Below, piece by piece: positions 8,262 through 15,517 of a stretch of DNA of 35,597 nt (position 1 is the stretch's first letter; each line of letters begins with the position of its first letter). This DNA is from Gemmatimonadales bacterium (GTDB lineage Bacteria > Gemmatimonadota > Gemmatimonadetes > Gemmatimonadales > GWC2-71-9): positions 1 through 35,597 of the forward strand of contig JAICWE010000035.1 of NCBI GenBank assembly GCA_025934955.1. The letters are read 5' to 3'. A model generated the notes under the pieces. That model searched no databases. It was given only the letters and a program-made list of their open reading frames with translations, and had not been told where the DNA came from. The translations under genes were made by a program, and so were the position numbers.

Positions 8262-8636
8262 CTACGCTTCCGCCGCGTTGGGCAGCCGGGTCGCCGTGTG
8301 CCCGCGGCTCCGGGTGCCGGCGCGCTCACGCTCAACCCGCATCGAGGGCTCCTTCGCCACCGCGTCGAGAATGGCGCCGAGCAGTCGGCCCTGGGGCGAG
8401 GCGTCGCGCCGCAATCGGTAGAGTACGAACTGCGCGATCGGCGTGTCGCGCACCACGTCGGCGCGGCGCAGTACCTGGAGGTGGCGCGAGACGGTCGGCT
8501 GCGGCAGGTCAAGCACCGCCTGCAGATCCGAGACGAACAGCGGCGCCGCGGCGAGGCAGTTGAGGATCCGCAGCCGCGTCGGCTCCGCCACCGTCGTGAG
8601 CAGCCGGGTCGGGGCGGGAAGCGAGGTCATTCGCAT
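8262..8636 (-). CDS. ArsR-family winged-helix regulator lacking the metal-binding cysteines
   Basis: A small DNA-binding protein of 124 residues from the ATG at 8636 (a second ATG lies at 8630). The fold signature is clear: AEPTRLRILNCL, then the recognition helix LPQPTVSRHLQVLRRADVV and the wing QFVLYRL. The classical ArsR metal site (CVC in the helix before the recognition helix) is replaced by PLFVSDL, and the only cysteine is in ILNCL, so arsenite or heavy-metal sensing at that site is unlikely. The last 25 residues are basic and low-complexity. It heads the phoB-phoR gene set and faces the nucleotidase gene across a 100-base divergent spacer. Phosphate-linked or self-regulation is inferred from position only. 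Confidence 0.88.
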   Translation of the reverse strand: MRMTSLPAPTRLLTTVAEPTRLRILNCLAAAPLFVSDLQAVLDLPQPTVSRHLQVLRRADVVRDTPIAQFVLYRLRRDASPQGRLLGAILDAVAKEPSMRVERERAGTRSRGHTATRLPNAAEA

Positions 8637-8657
8637 GGTGTCATATGGCGCAAGACG

Positions 8658-8663
8658 AATATA
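8658..8663 (-). promoter_or_regulatory. Candidate -10 element for arsR-phoB-phoR
   Basis: TATATT on the minus strand, 21 bases before the arsR ATG at 8636. No ribosome binding site and no convincing -35 hexamer is visible (TTGCGC is the nearest, with a short spacing). AT-rich hexamers are rare in this GC-rich sequence, which is the main reason to note it. Confidence 0.3.
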
Positions 8664-8720
8664 GGCGGCGATGCCGCCGCGCAAGAGTGAGCGGCGACGG
8701 CGACCGGCCGCGCGGCGCTC

Positions 8721-8726
8721 TATATT
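8721..8726 (+). promoter_or_regulatory. Candidate -10 element for the nucleotidase gene cluster
   Basis: TATATT ends ten bases before the ATG at 8737, which would put transcription start within about four bases of the start codon, a leaderless or near-leaderless message. No purine-rich ribosome binding site lies in between (ACCCGCCGCC). I see no -35 consensus at the expected distance. The same hexamer appears in the opposite direction before arsR. Confidence 0.35.
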
Positions 8727-8736
8727 ACCCGCCGCC

Positions 8737-11700
8737 ATGCTACTCTCCCTGCTCCTGCTGGCGGCGCCGATCCGTTCCGTGCCGTCGCCCGACACCGCGC
8801 ACGTCATCATCGTCTCCACCACCGACATTCACGGCCGCGCCACGGCGTGGGACTATGCGCTCAGCCAGCCGTTCGGCGGCGGGCTCACTCGCGTCGCGAC
8901 CGTCGTGGACTCGCTCCGAAGGCAATATCCCGGCGAGGTCGTGGTGGTGGACGCCGGCGACGTGATCCAGGGCGACCCGTTCGCCGCGTACTACGCGCGG
9001 GTCCGGCCGCGGACGCCGCATCCGATCCTCGACGCGATGAACCGGATCGGCTACGACGCGGCGACGCCGGGCAACCACGAATTCAACTTCGGCCTGCCGA
9101 CGCTCCGGCGCGCGCTCGCGAGCGCGCGGTTTCCCTATGTGAGCGGCAACATCGAGCGGCTGCCATCGGGCCGGGACGCGTATCCGCCGTTCGTGGTGGT
9201 ACGGCGGCACGGCATCCGGATCGGGATCGCGGGTTTCACCACGCCGGGCGTGATGATCTGGGATCGGGAGCACGTGCGCGGCCGGATCCGCGTGGCGCCG
9301 GTCGCGGCGCGCGCGCCGGCGCTGCTGCGCCGGCTGCACGGCGTGTCGGACGTCGCGGTAGTGCTGATCCACAGCGGCATGGATGAGAGCGCGTCGTACG
9401 ACACCAGCGGGGTCGGCGGCGAGAACGTCGCGGCTTCGCTGGCGCGGATGCCGGTGCGGCCGGACCTCGTCGTCGTGGGGCACAGTCACAAGGAGATGCG
9501 CGACTCGGTCATCAACGGCGTGCATTTCGTGCAGCCGAAGAACTGGGCCCAGTCGGTGTCGGTGGCGCACCTCGACCTGGTGCGCGCCGGCGCGCGCTGG
9601 CGGGTGGTCGGCATCCGCGGCGACATCGTCCCCCTGGCGCACGTCGCGCCGGAGGCCGCGCTGGCCGCGCGACTCCAGGGCGCCGAGGACACGGTGCGCG
9701 CGTGGGCGGCGACGCCGCTCGGCCTCGCGACCGGGCCGATGCGCGGCACCTACGGCCGCGCGGAAACCACGCCGCTCGTCAACTTCGTCGCTTCGGTCGA
9801 GCGGGAGCACGCGCACGCCGACCTCGCCTCCACCGCGGTCTTCAATCCGGCCGCCGGCTTCGACAGCGGGCCGGTGACGCTGGCGCAGGTCGCCGGCGTC
9901 TACCCGTACGAGAACACGCTCCGGGCCATCCGGATCAGCGGCGACCAGCTCCGGCGGTACCTGGAGCAGAGCGCGCGCTACTTCGTGACCGACGGTCGCG
10001 GCGGCGTGCGGCTGAGCGACACGATCCCGGGCTACAACTACGATATCGTCTCCGGCGCGACGTACACGATCGACCTGTCGCGCCCGGCGGGCAGCCGGAT
10101 CACCGGTCTCGCGGTGCGCGGCAGGATCGTCGCGCCGACCGACAGCTTCACGCTCGCCATCAACAACTACCGGCAGGGCGGCGGCGGCGGGTTCGACATG
10201 CTGAAGGGCGCGCCGGTGGTGTACGACCAGGCCGAGAACATCCGCGATCTCCTCGCGGAGGAGATCCGCCGGCTCGGCACGCTCGACCCGGCGCGGTATG
10301 CGGAACCGGGCTGGCGCATCGCGCCCGACAGCATGGCGGCGAAGGTGAAGGCGCTGTTCGCCCCGGGCGCCGGGGCGCCGAAGCAGGCGGCGGCAGCGCC
10401 GAGCGGCCCGGTGATGCTGCGCGTGCTCGCGATCAGCGACCTGCACGGCGCGCTGCTGCCGCGGAAGACCGACTGGTCAAAGGGTCGCGTCGTCGGCGGC
10501 GTCGCGGCGCTGAAGGCGACGGCCGACAGCGCCGCCGCCGAGTGCCGCTGTCCCGTGCTCCGGGTGGACGCGGGCGACGAAATGCAGGGCACGCTGCCGA
10601 GCAATCTGCTCTTCGGGCGCTCGACGGTCGCGGCGCTCGACGACTTCGGATTGCAGGCGGCCGCGGTCGGCAACCACGATTTCGACTGGACGGTGGACAC
10701 GCTCCGCGCGCGGATGCGCGAGGCGCGCTATCCCTGGCTCATCAGCAACGTGGTGGATTCCGCCAGCGGTCGCCGGCCCGAGTGGGCGGTGCCGTCGGCG
10801 ATCGTCGAGACCGGCGGCCTGCGAGTGGGCGTCGTCGGCTGGATCACGCCGGAGACCAAGACGATCGTGAAGGCGTCCAACGTCGCCGGTCTGCTGTTTC
10901 CCGGCGATCTCGGCCCGCTCCGCGCCGCGCTCGCGGCGGTCAAGGCGGAGCATCCCGACGTTACCGTGCTGCTGGCGCACTCCGGCGCAATGTGCGACTC
11001 GGCGGCGTGCAAGGGCGAAATCCTCGACGTGGCGCGGGCGCTCGGACCCGGCGCGGTGGACCTCATCATCGCGGGGCACACCCACCGGCGCGTGGTGCGG
11101 ACGGTCGCCGGCGTGCCGATCCTCGAGCCCGGCAATGCGGGCACGACCCTCGGCATCGCCGACCTGGTGCGGACGTCGCAGGGACTCGCCGCACGGATGA
11201 CGCTCCGCACGGTCTACGACGACGCGGTGCGGCCGGACTCCACGCTCACCGTCTGGGTGACCGGCTGGTCGCAGCAGTCGGATTCGCTGGCGCGCCGGAC
11301 GGTGGCGACGCTCGCCGACTCGCTTCCGCGCTCCGAGAACGAGAACCACGAGTATCCGTTGGGCGACCTCATCGCCGACGCCCAGCGCGCCGCGGCGCAC
11401 GCCGATGTGGCGATCATGAACAACGGCGGCATTCGCGCGTCGCTCCCGGCCGGCCCGGTAACGTACGGTCAGCTCTTCGAGGCGCAGCCGTTCCAGAACG
11501 GCGTGGTGCGGATCAGCGTGACCGGCGCGCAGCTTCGAAGCGCGCTGGAGCACGCCATCGAGGCCGACGGTCCGCACGCGCACGTCTCCGGCATCACGGT
11601 GCGCTACGACGCATCGCGCCCGGCCGGCGCCCGCGTGCTCGAGGTGCGCCGCACCGGCGGCCGGGCAGTCGCGGACGGCGACCGGCTCACCCTCGCGGTG

Positions 11701-11865
11701 AACGACTTCATGGCCGGCGGCGGGAGCGGCTTCGCCACTCTCACGCCGCTTCCGACCGCGGCGCTCGGCATCACCGATCTCGACGCGCTGATCGCGTACC
11801 TGCGGGCGCAGCCGCAGCCGGTGGTCCCGCCCGCGGCCGACCGCTTCACCCGGGCGGGCCCGTGA
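8737..11865 (+). CDS. Secreted tandem 5'-nucleotidase / 2',3'-cyclic phosphodiesterase fusion (YfkN-like)
   Basis: A 1042-residue exported enzyme made of two complete nucleotidase units. The start at 8737 gives the signal peptide MLLSLLLLAAPIRS; an upstream in-frame ATG at 8671 would add a basic tail. Unit 1 (about 20-545) has the metallophosphatase motifs TTDIHGR, DAGDVIQG, GNHEFNFG and GHSH, then a 5'-nucleotidase C-terminal domain ending NNYRQGGGGGFDML. Unit 2 (about 560-1042) repeats these as ISDLHGALLP, DAGDEMQG, GNHDFDW and GHTHRR, then MNNGGIRASLP and VNDFMAGGGSGFATL. Unit 1 looks nearer to CpdB and unit 2 nearer to UshA, the arrangement known for Bacillus YfkN. It should release phosphate and nucleosides from extracellular nucleotides. 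It starts the purine-salvage chain and diverges from arsR-phoBR. Confidence 0.92.
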   Translation: MLLSLLLLAAPIRSVPSPDTAHVIIVSTTDIHGRATAWDYALSQPFGGGLTRVATVVDSLRRQYPGEVVVVDAGDVIQGDPFAAYYARVRPRTPHPILDAMNRIGYDAATPGNHEFNFGLPTLRRALASARFPYVSGNIERLPSGRDAYPPFVVVRRHGIRIGIAGFTTPGVMIWDREHVRGRIRVAPVAARAPALLRRLHGVSDVAVVLIHSGMDESASYDTSGVGGENVAASLARMPVRPDLVVVGHSHKEMRDSVINGVHFVQPKNWAQSVSVAHLDLVRAGARWRVVGIRGDIVPLAHVAPEAALAARLQGAEDTVRAWAATPLGLATGPMRGTYGRAETTPLVNFVASVEREHAHADLASTAVFNPAAGFDSGPVTLAQVAGVYPYENTLRAIRISGDQLRRYLEQSARYFVTDGRGGVRLSDTIPGYNYDIVSGATYTIDLSRPAGSRITGLAVRGRIVAPTDSFTLAINNYRQGGGGGFDMLKGAPVVYDQAENIRDLLAEEIRRLGTLDPARYAEPGWRIAPDSMAAKVKALFAPGAGAPKQAAAAPSGPVMLRVLAISDLHGALLPRKTDWSKGRVVGGVAALKATADSAAAECRCPVLRVDAGDEMQGTLPSNLLFGRSTVAALDDFGLQAAAVGNHDFDWTVDTLRARMREARYPWLISNVVDSASGRRPEWAVPSAIVETGGLRVGVVGWITPETKTIVKASNVAGLLFPGDLGPLRAALAAVKAEHPDVTVLLAHSGAMCDSAACKGEILDVARALGPGAVDLIIAGHTHRRVVRTVAGVPILEPGNAGTTLGIADLVRTSQGLAARMTLRTVYDDAVRPDSTLTVWVTGWSQQSDSLARRTVATLADSLPRSENENHEYPLGDLIADAQRAAAHADVAIMNNGGIRASLPAGPVTYGQLFEAQPFQNGVVRISVTGAQLRSALEHAIEADGPHAHVSGITVRYDASRPAGARVLEVRRTGGRAVADGDRLTLAVNDFMAGGGSGFATLTPLPTAALGITDLDALIAYLRAQPQPVVPPAADRFTRAGP

Positions 11866-12104
11866 GCGATACTTTCCGGATCTTCGTGAACGAGCGGCCG
11901 GTCGAGGTCGCGGCCGGCACCGACGTGCTCCAGGCGGTGGAGGCGTTCGATCCGGAGCTGGCCCGGCGGCTGCGCGCGCAGCAGGCGTACGTGACCGACG
12001 GACGCGGGATCGAGCTCGGCGGCGAGGTGCTGCTCGGGCCGGGAGCGATCCTCCGCGTGGTGATCTCCGCCCGGCGCCAGGGACGCGACGATGGGGACGC
12101 GTGA
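11862..12104 (+). CDS. Small ThiS/MoaD-like (beta-grasp) protein, function unknown
   Basis: An 80-residue protein from the GTG at 11862, which overlaps the nucleotidase stop as GTGA; its own stop lies 14 bases inside the adenosine deaminase gene. The sequence FRIFVNERPVEVAAGTDVL, then a helix, then GGEVLLGPGAILRVV follows the pattern of ubiquitin-like sulfur carriers: a strand pair, a helix, and a late acidic/glycine turn before the last strand. The C-terminal Gly-Gly needed for thiocarboxylate chemistry is absent, and the tail is RRQGRDDGDA instead, so a sulfur-carrier role is doubtful. The stretch YVTDGRGIELGG also recalls 2Fe-2S ferredoxin-like folds, but no cysteine is present at all. Its place between nucleotidase and deaminase suggests a link to purine handling. 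I do not recognise an established family. Confidence 0.7.
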   Translation: MSDTFRIFVNERPVEVAAGTDVLQAVEAFDPELARRLRAQQAYVTDGRGIELGGEVLLGPGAILRVVISARRQGRDDGDA

Positions 12105-13125
12105 GCTGACGCGCGACCTGCTGCGCCGGCTGCCGAAGGCGGAGCTGCACAATCACCTCGACGGCTCGCTCCGGGCCGAGACGATGATCGAGCTGGCGCG
12201 GGCGGCGCGGGTGACGCTCCCGACCACGAATCCGGACGCGCTCCGCCGCCACATGCTGGTGAGCGACGCGCGGAATCTCGAGGACTACCTCGCGCGATTC
12301 GACATCACCATCGCGCTGCTTCAGACGCCGGAGGCAATCGAGCGGGTCGCCTACGAGATGCTGGAGGACGCCGCGCGGGACGGCGTGCGCTACATCGAGG
12401 TGCGCTACTGCCCCGAGCTGAGCCGTCGCGCCGGGCTCTCGCTGGACCAGGTGCTCGCCGCCGAGTGGCGCGGCTTCGAGCGCGGCATGCGCGACTTCAG
12501 CGTGACGGCGCGGATCATCAACTGCTCGCTCCGGCACTACGACCCCGCGGTGTCGGTCGCGATTGCCGAGCAGTCGGTGGCGTGGCGCGACCGGGGGGTC
12601 GTCGGCTTCGATCTGGCCGGCGGCGAAGCGGGGCGGCCGCCGGGACTCCATGCCGCGGCCTTCGACGCAGCGGCGGAGGGCTGCCTCGGCATCACGGTCC
12701 ACGCCGGCGAGGCCGCGGGGCCCGACTCGATCGCGGAGGCGGTCCACCGCTGCCACGCCGACCGCATCGGCCACGGCACCCGGCTGTACGAGGACCCGCG
12801 GCTGCGCGATTATATCCGGGACCGCCGCATCGTCATCGAAGCCAACATCACGAGCAACGTGCAGACGCGCGCCGTGACCCGCGCGGCGGAGCATCCGGTG
12901 CGGGGGTACTTCGACGCGGGGCTCGACGTGACCCTCTGCACCGACTCGTGGCTCATGAGCGGCGTCACGCTGACCGACGAATATTGGACCGCGCACCGGG
13001 AGCTGGGCTTCACCCGCGCGGAGATCGACCGTCTGATCCTGAACGGCTTCGCGGGCGCGTTCCTTCCGTGGCCGGAGCGGCTCGCGCTCCTCGCCGACGT
13101 CGAGGCGGAGCTCGCGGACCTGTAG
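12091..13125 (+). CDS. add: Adenosine deaminase
   Basis: Cytoplasmic zinc hydrolase of 344 residues converting adenosine (and probably deoxyadenosine) to inosine and ammonia. Zinc and catalytic motifs are in order: HNHLDGSLR (His20, His22), HAGE (His204, Glu207), RIGHGTRL (His228) and CTDSWLMSG (Asp285). In the classic enzymes the last motif reads TDDP; here the second Asp is Ser286, as in bacterial branches that carry TDN or TDS. SNVQTRAV and HPVRGYFDAG also fit the family. The ATG at 12091 overlaps the preceding small gene by 14 bases. The nucleoside transporter and phosphorylase genes downstream support a purine-salvage role. Confidence 0.93.
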   Translation: MGTRELTRDLLRRLPKAELHNHLDGSLRAETMIELARAARVTLPTTNPDALRRHMLVSDARNLEDYLARFDITIALLQTPEAIERVAYEMLEDAARDGVRYIEVRYCPELSRRAGLSLDQVLAAEWRGFERGMRDFSVTARIINCSLRHYDPAVSVAIAEQSVAWRDRGVVGFDLAGGEAGRPPGLHAAAFDAAAEGCLGITVHAGEAAGPDSIAEAVHRCHADRIGHGTRLYEDPRLRDYIRDRRIVIEANITSNVQTRAVTRAAEHPVRGYFDAGLDVTLCTDSWLMSGVTLTDEYWTAHRELGFTRAEIDRLILNGFAGAFLPWPERLALLADVEAELADL

Positions 13126-13193
13126 CAACCCGGCAGCATCCAACCGTCCCATTCGCAGCCATTTTCGGTCGTGACACGGAGGCAGCCTCGCGC

Positions 13194-14666
13194 ATGCAGA
13201 CGCCCCGGTGGTCCATCGTCGGAATCCGGCGGTTCGCGCTCGCCATCGCCCTGAGCTGCGGCGCGATCGCGGCCACCTGGCTCATTCCGGGCATGGCGGG
13301 ACAGGCCGTCGCGACGCTGCACGCGCAGACCCCGGCGCAGAGTCCGTCGGGCCAGGCGCCGGCCGAGTCGGTGAAGGCGCCGCCGTCGCCGCTGCCCGCG
13401 CCGGCGCCCGGGATCGCGCCGGAGGACGCGGTGAGCCACACGCCGATCACGACGCGGCTCAACGGACTCATCGGCATCGCGGTGATTCTCGCGATCGGCG
13501 TGCTGATGTCGAAGAACCGGCGCGCCATCCGCTGGTCCATCGTGGCGTGGGGACTCGGGCTCCAGGTGCTCTTCGCGATCTTCGTGCTGCGGGTGCCGGC
13601 GGGGCAGGCGCTCTTCCGCAAGCTCGGCGCGGTCGTCACGACGGTGCTGGGCTACTCCTACGCCGGTTCGGAGTTCGTGTTCGGCGAGCTGGGCAAGCGG
13701 GGCTCGAGTCTCGGCGTGATCTTCGCGTTCCAGATCCTGCCGGCGATCATCTTCATCTCGGCGCTGTTCGCCATGATGTACTACCTCGGCATCATGCAGG
13801 TCGTGGTGCGCGCCTTTGCCGTGGTGATGAGCCGGCTCATGGGGGCGAGCGGCGCCGAGAGTCTCAACGTGGCGGCGTCCATCTTCATGGGACAGACCGA
13901 GGCGCCGCTCACCATCCGGCCGTTCCTGCCGCGGATGACGCGCTCGGAGCTGATGACGGTGATGACGTCGGGCATGGCGCACATCTCCGGCTCGATCATG
14001 GCGGCGTACATCGCCTTCGGCATCGAAGCGCGGCACCTGCTGACCGCGGTGATCATGACGGCGCCCGGTACCATCATGATGTCGAAGCTGTTCGAGCCCG
14101 AGACCGAGCGGCCGGAGACGTACGGCCGGGTCGAGCTCGATCTGCCGAAGACCGACGTCAACGTCGTTGACGCCGCCGCGCGCGGGACCGGCGAAGGGCT
14201 GAACCTCATGATGAACGTCATCGCGATGCTGATCTCGTTCATCGCGATCGTCGCGCTGGTGAACGGCATCTTCGGCGTGGTGCACGGCTGGTTGCCGTTC
14301 TTCCCCACCAATCTCCAGGTGCTGCTCGGCTGGGTCTGCCGGCCGATCGCCTGGGCGATGGGCGTGCCGTGGCGCGACAGCGAGACGATCGGCAGTCTGC
14401 TCGGCACCCGCGCGGTGCTGAACGAGTTCATCGCGTACTCGCAGCTCGGCCCGCTCAAGGGAACCCTGGATCCGCGCTCGTTCACCATCGCGTCCTTCGC
14501 GCTGGCGGGCTTCGCCAATTTCAGCTCGGTCGGCATTCAGCTCGGCGGCATCGGCGCGCTGGCGCCGGAGCGCAAGGGCGACCTCGCCCGGCTCGGCTTC
14601 CGCGCGATGCTCGCCGGCACGCTCGCGAACTTCCTGAGCGCCACGATCGCGGGGATTCTGCTGTGA
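13194..14666 (+). CDS. Concentrative nucleoside transporter (CNT/NupC family) with N-terminal extension
   Basis: Inner-membrane nucleoside symporter of 490 residues. The CNT core starts at about residue 85 and contains the diagnostic MGQTEAPLTIRPFL, GMAHISGSIMAAYIAFG and GTRAVLNEFIAYSQL motifs. GQTEAPL resembles the sodium-coupled eukaryotic-type branch more than E. coli NupC. The usual lysine of the GxKx3NEF motif is arginine here. Ahead of the core is an unusual extension: a hydrophobic segment (about 14-35) that may be a signal peptide ending near LHAQT, then a Pro/Ala-rich linker of about 40 residues. GGAGG lies 11 bases before the ATG at 13194. The stop overlaps the phosphorylase GTG by four bases. 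It likely imports nucleosides released by the upstream nucleotidase. Confidence 0.92.
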   Translation: MQTPRWSIVGIRRFALAIALSCGAIAATWLIPGMAGQAVATLHAQTPAQSPSGQAPAESVKAPPSPLPAPAPGIAPEDAVSHTPITTRLNGLIGIAVILAIGVLMSKNRRAIRWSIVAWGLGLQVLFAIFVLRVPAGQALFRKLGAVVTTVLGYSYAGSEFVFGELGKRGSSLGVIFAFQILPAIIFISALFAMMYYLGIMQVVVRAFAVVMSRLMGASGAESLNVAASIFMGQTEAPLTIRPFLPRMTRSELMTVMTSGMAHISGSIMAAYIAFGIEARHLLTAVIMTAPGTIMMSKLFEPETERPETYGRVELDLPKTDVNVVDAAARGTGEGLNLMMNVIAMLISFIAIVALVNGIFGVVHGWLPFFPTNLQVLLGWVCRPIAWAMGVPWRDSETIGSLLGTRAVLNEFIAYSQLGPLKGTLDPRSFTIASFALAGFANFSSVGIQLGGIGALAPERKGDLARLGFRAMLAGTLANFLSATIAGILL

Positions 14667-15517
14667 CGGCGACGGGCACCGCGCGCGCGTCGCTGAATCC
14701 GGCGGCGGCAGCGGTCGACGCGGCGGCCGCGGCGATTCGCGCGCGCATCGTGGGCGAGGTGCCCCGGGTCGCCATCGTCCTCGGCTCCGGGCTCGGCTTC
14801 ATCACCGAGCGGATCGAGGACCCGGTGAGGCTTCGGTACCCGGAGATCCCCGGCTTTCCCCAGCCGACGGTGCCGGGCCACGGGGGCGAACTGGTGATCG
14901 GGCGGCTGGCGGGACGGCGGGTGGTCGCGCAGAGTGGCCGCTTCCATATGTACGAGGGCCACGACGCCGCGACCAGCGTGCTCGCGGTACGCGCGTTCGG
15001 CGCGCTCGGAATCGGTACGCTGCTGCTCACCAACGCGGCGGGCGGGGTGCGCCGGACGCTGCAGCCCGGTGCGCTGATGCTGATCGCCGATCACATCAAC
15101 CTCACCGGCCGCAATCCGCTCATCGGCGAAGTGCTCCCGGGCGAGGAGCGCTTCCCCGACATGTCCGATCCGTACGACCGCGAGCTGCGGGAGATCGCGC
15201 GCGAGGTGGCGCGGGAACGGCGCGTCGCGCTCGCCGAAGGCGTGTACGTCGGCCTGCTCGGTCCGAGCTACGAGACGCCGGCCGAGGTGCGGATGCTGGA
15301 GCGGCTCGGCGCGGACGCGGTGGGAATGAGCACGGTGATGGAAGTGATCGCCGCACGTGCCCGCGGCATGCGTTGCCTCGGCATCTCCACCGTCACCAAT
15401 CTCGCCTGCGGCATCGGCGCCCAGCCGCTCAGCCACGCCGAGGTGATGGACGTGGCCAACGCGGTGCGCGGCGAGCTGGCCGCTCTGGTCGAAGGGATCG
15501 TGGCACGGCTCCCGTGA
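14663..15517 (+). CDS. punA: Purine nucleoside phosphorylase (trimeric, inosine/guanosine type)
   Basis: A 284-residue cytoplasmic enzyme that splits purine nucleosides with phosphate into base and ribose-1-phosphate. Motifs of the high-molecular-mass PNP/MTAP family are clear: AIVLGSGLG (phosphate loop), GHGGELVIG, SGRFHMYEGH, LLTNAAGGV, LLGPSYETPAE and GMSTVMEVIAA, and the base-recognition loop retains TNLACG. The GTG at 14663 overlaps the transporter stop as GTGA. About 25 residues rich in Ala precede the core. It follows adenosine deaminase logically, since inosine is its substrate. Confidence 0.94.
   Translation: MTATGTARASLNPAAAAVDAAAAAIRARIVGEVPRVAIVLGSGLGFITERIEDPVRLRYPEIPGFPQPTVPGHGGELVIGRLAGRRVVAQSGRFHMYEGHDAATSVLAVRAFGALGIGTLLLTNAAGGVRRTLQPGALMLIADHINLTGRNPLIGEVLPGEERFPDMSDPYDRELREIAREVARERRVALAEGVYVGLLGPSYETPAEVRMLERLGADAVGMSTVMEVIAARARGMRCLGISTVTNLACGIGAQPLSHAEVMDVANAVRGELAALVEGIVARLP

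Noticed and set aside
8625..8644. GGTCAT / GTGTCAT repeats near the arsR start as a Pho box
   Set aside because: Spacing is 14 bases, not 11, and one copy lies in the coding start of arsR.
8643..8662. ATAT...ATAT as an ArsR-type operator
   Set aside because: Only the outer ATAT tetramers, each self-complementary, pair; the inner bases do not form a dyad.
9702..11861. Plus-strand second-frame extension upstream of the ThiS-like gene
   Set aside because: Out-of-frame reading through the nucleotidase, rich in Arg and Gly; only the last 80 codons look like protein, so the start was set at the GTG at 11862.
10477..13152. Minus-strand open frame of 891 codons opposite the nucleotidase and adenosine deaminase
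   Set aside because: Low-complexity Arg/His/Ala-rich sequence, no start context, antisense to genes with clear catalytic motifs.
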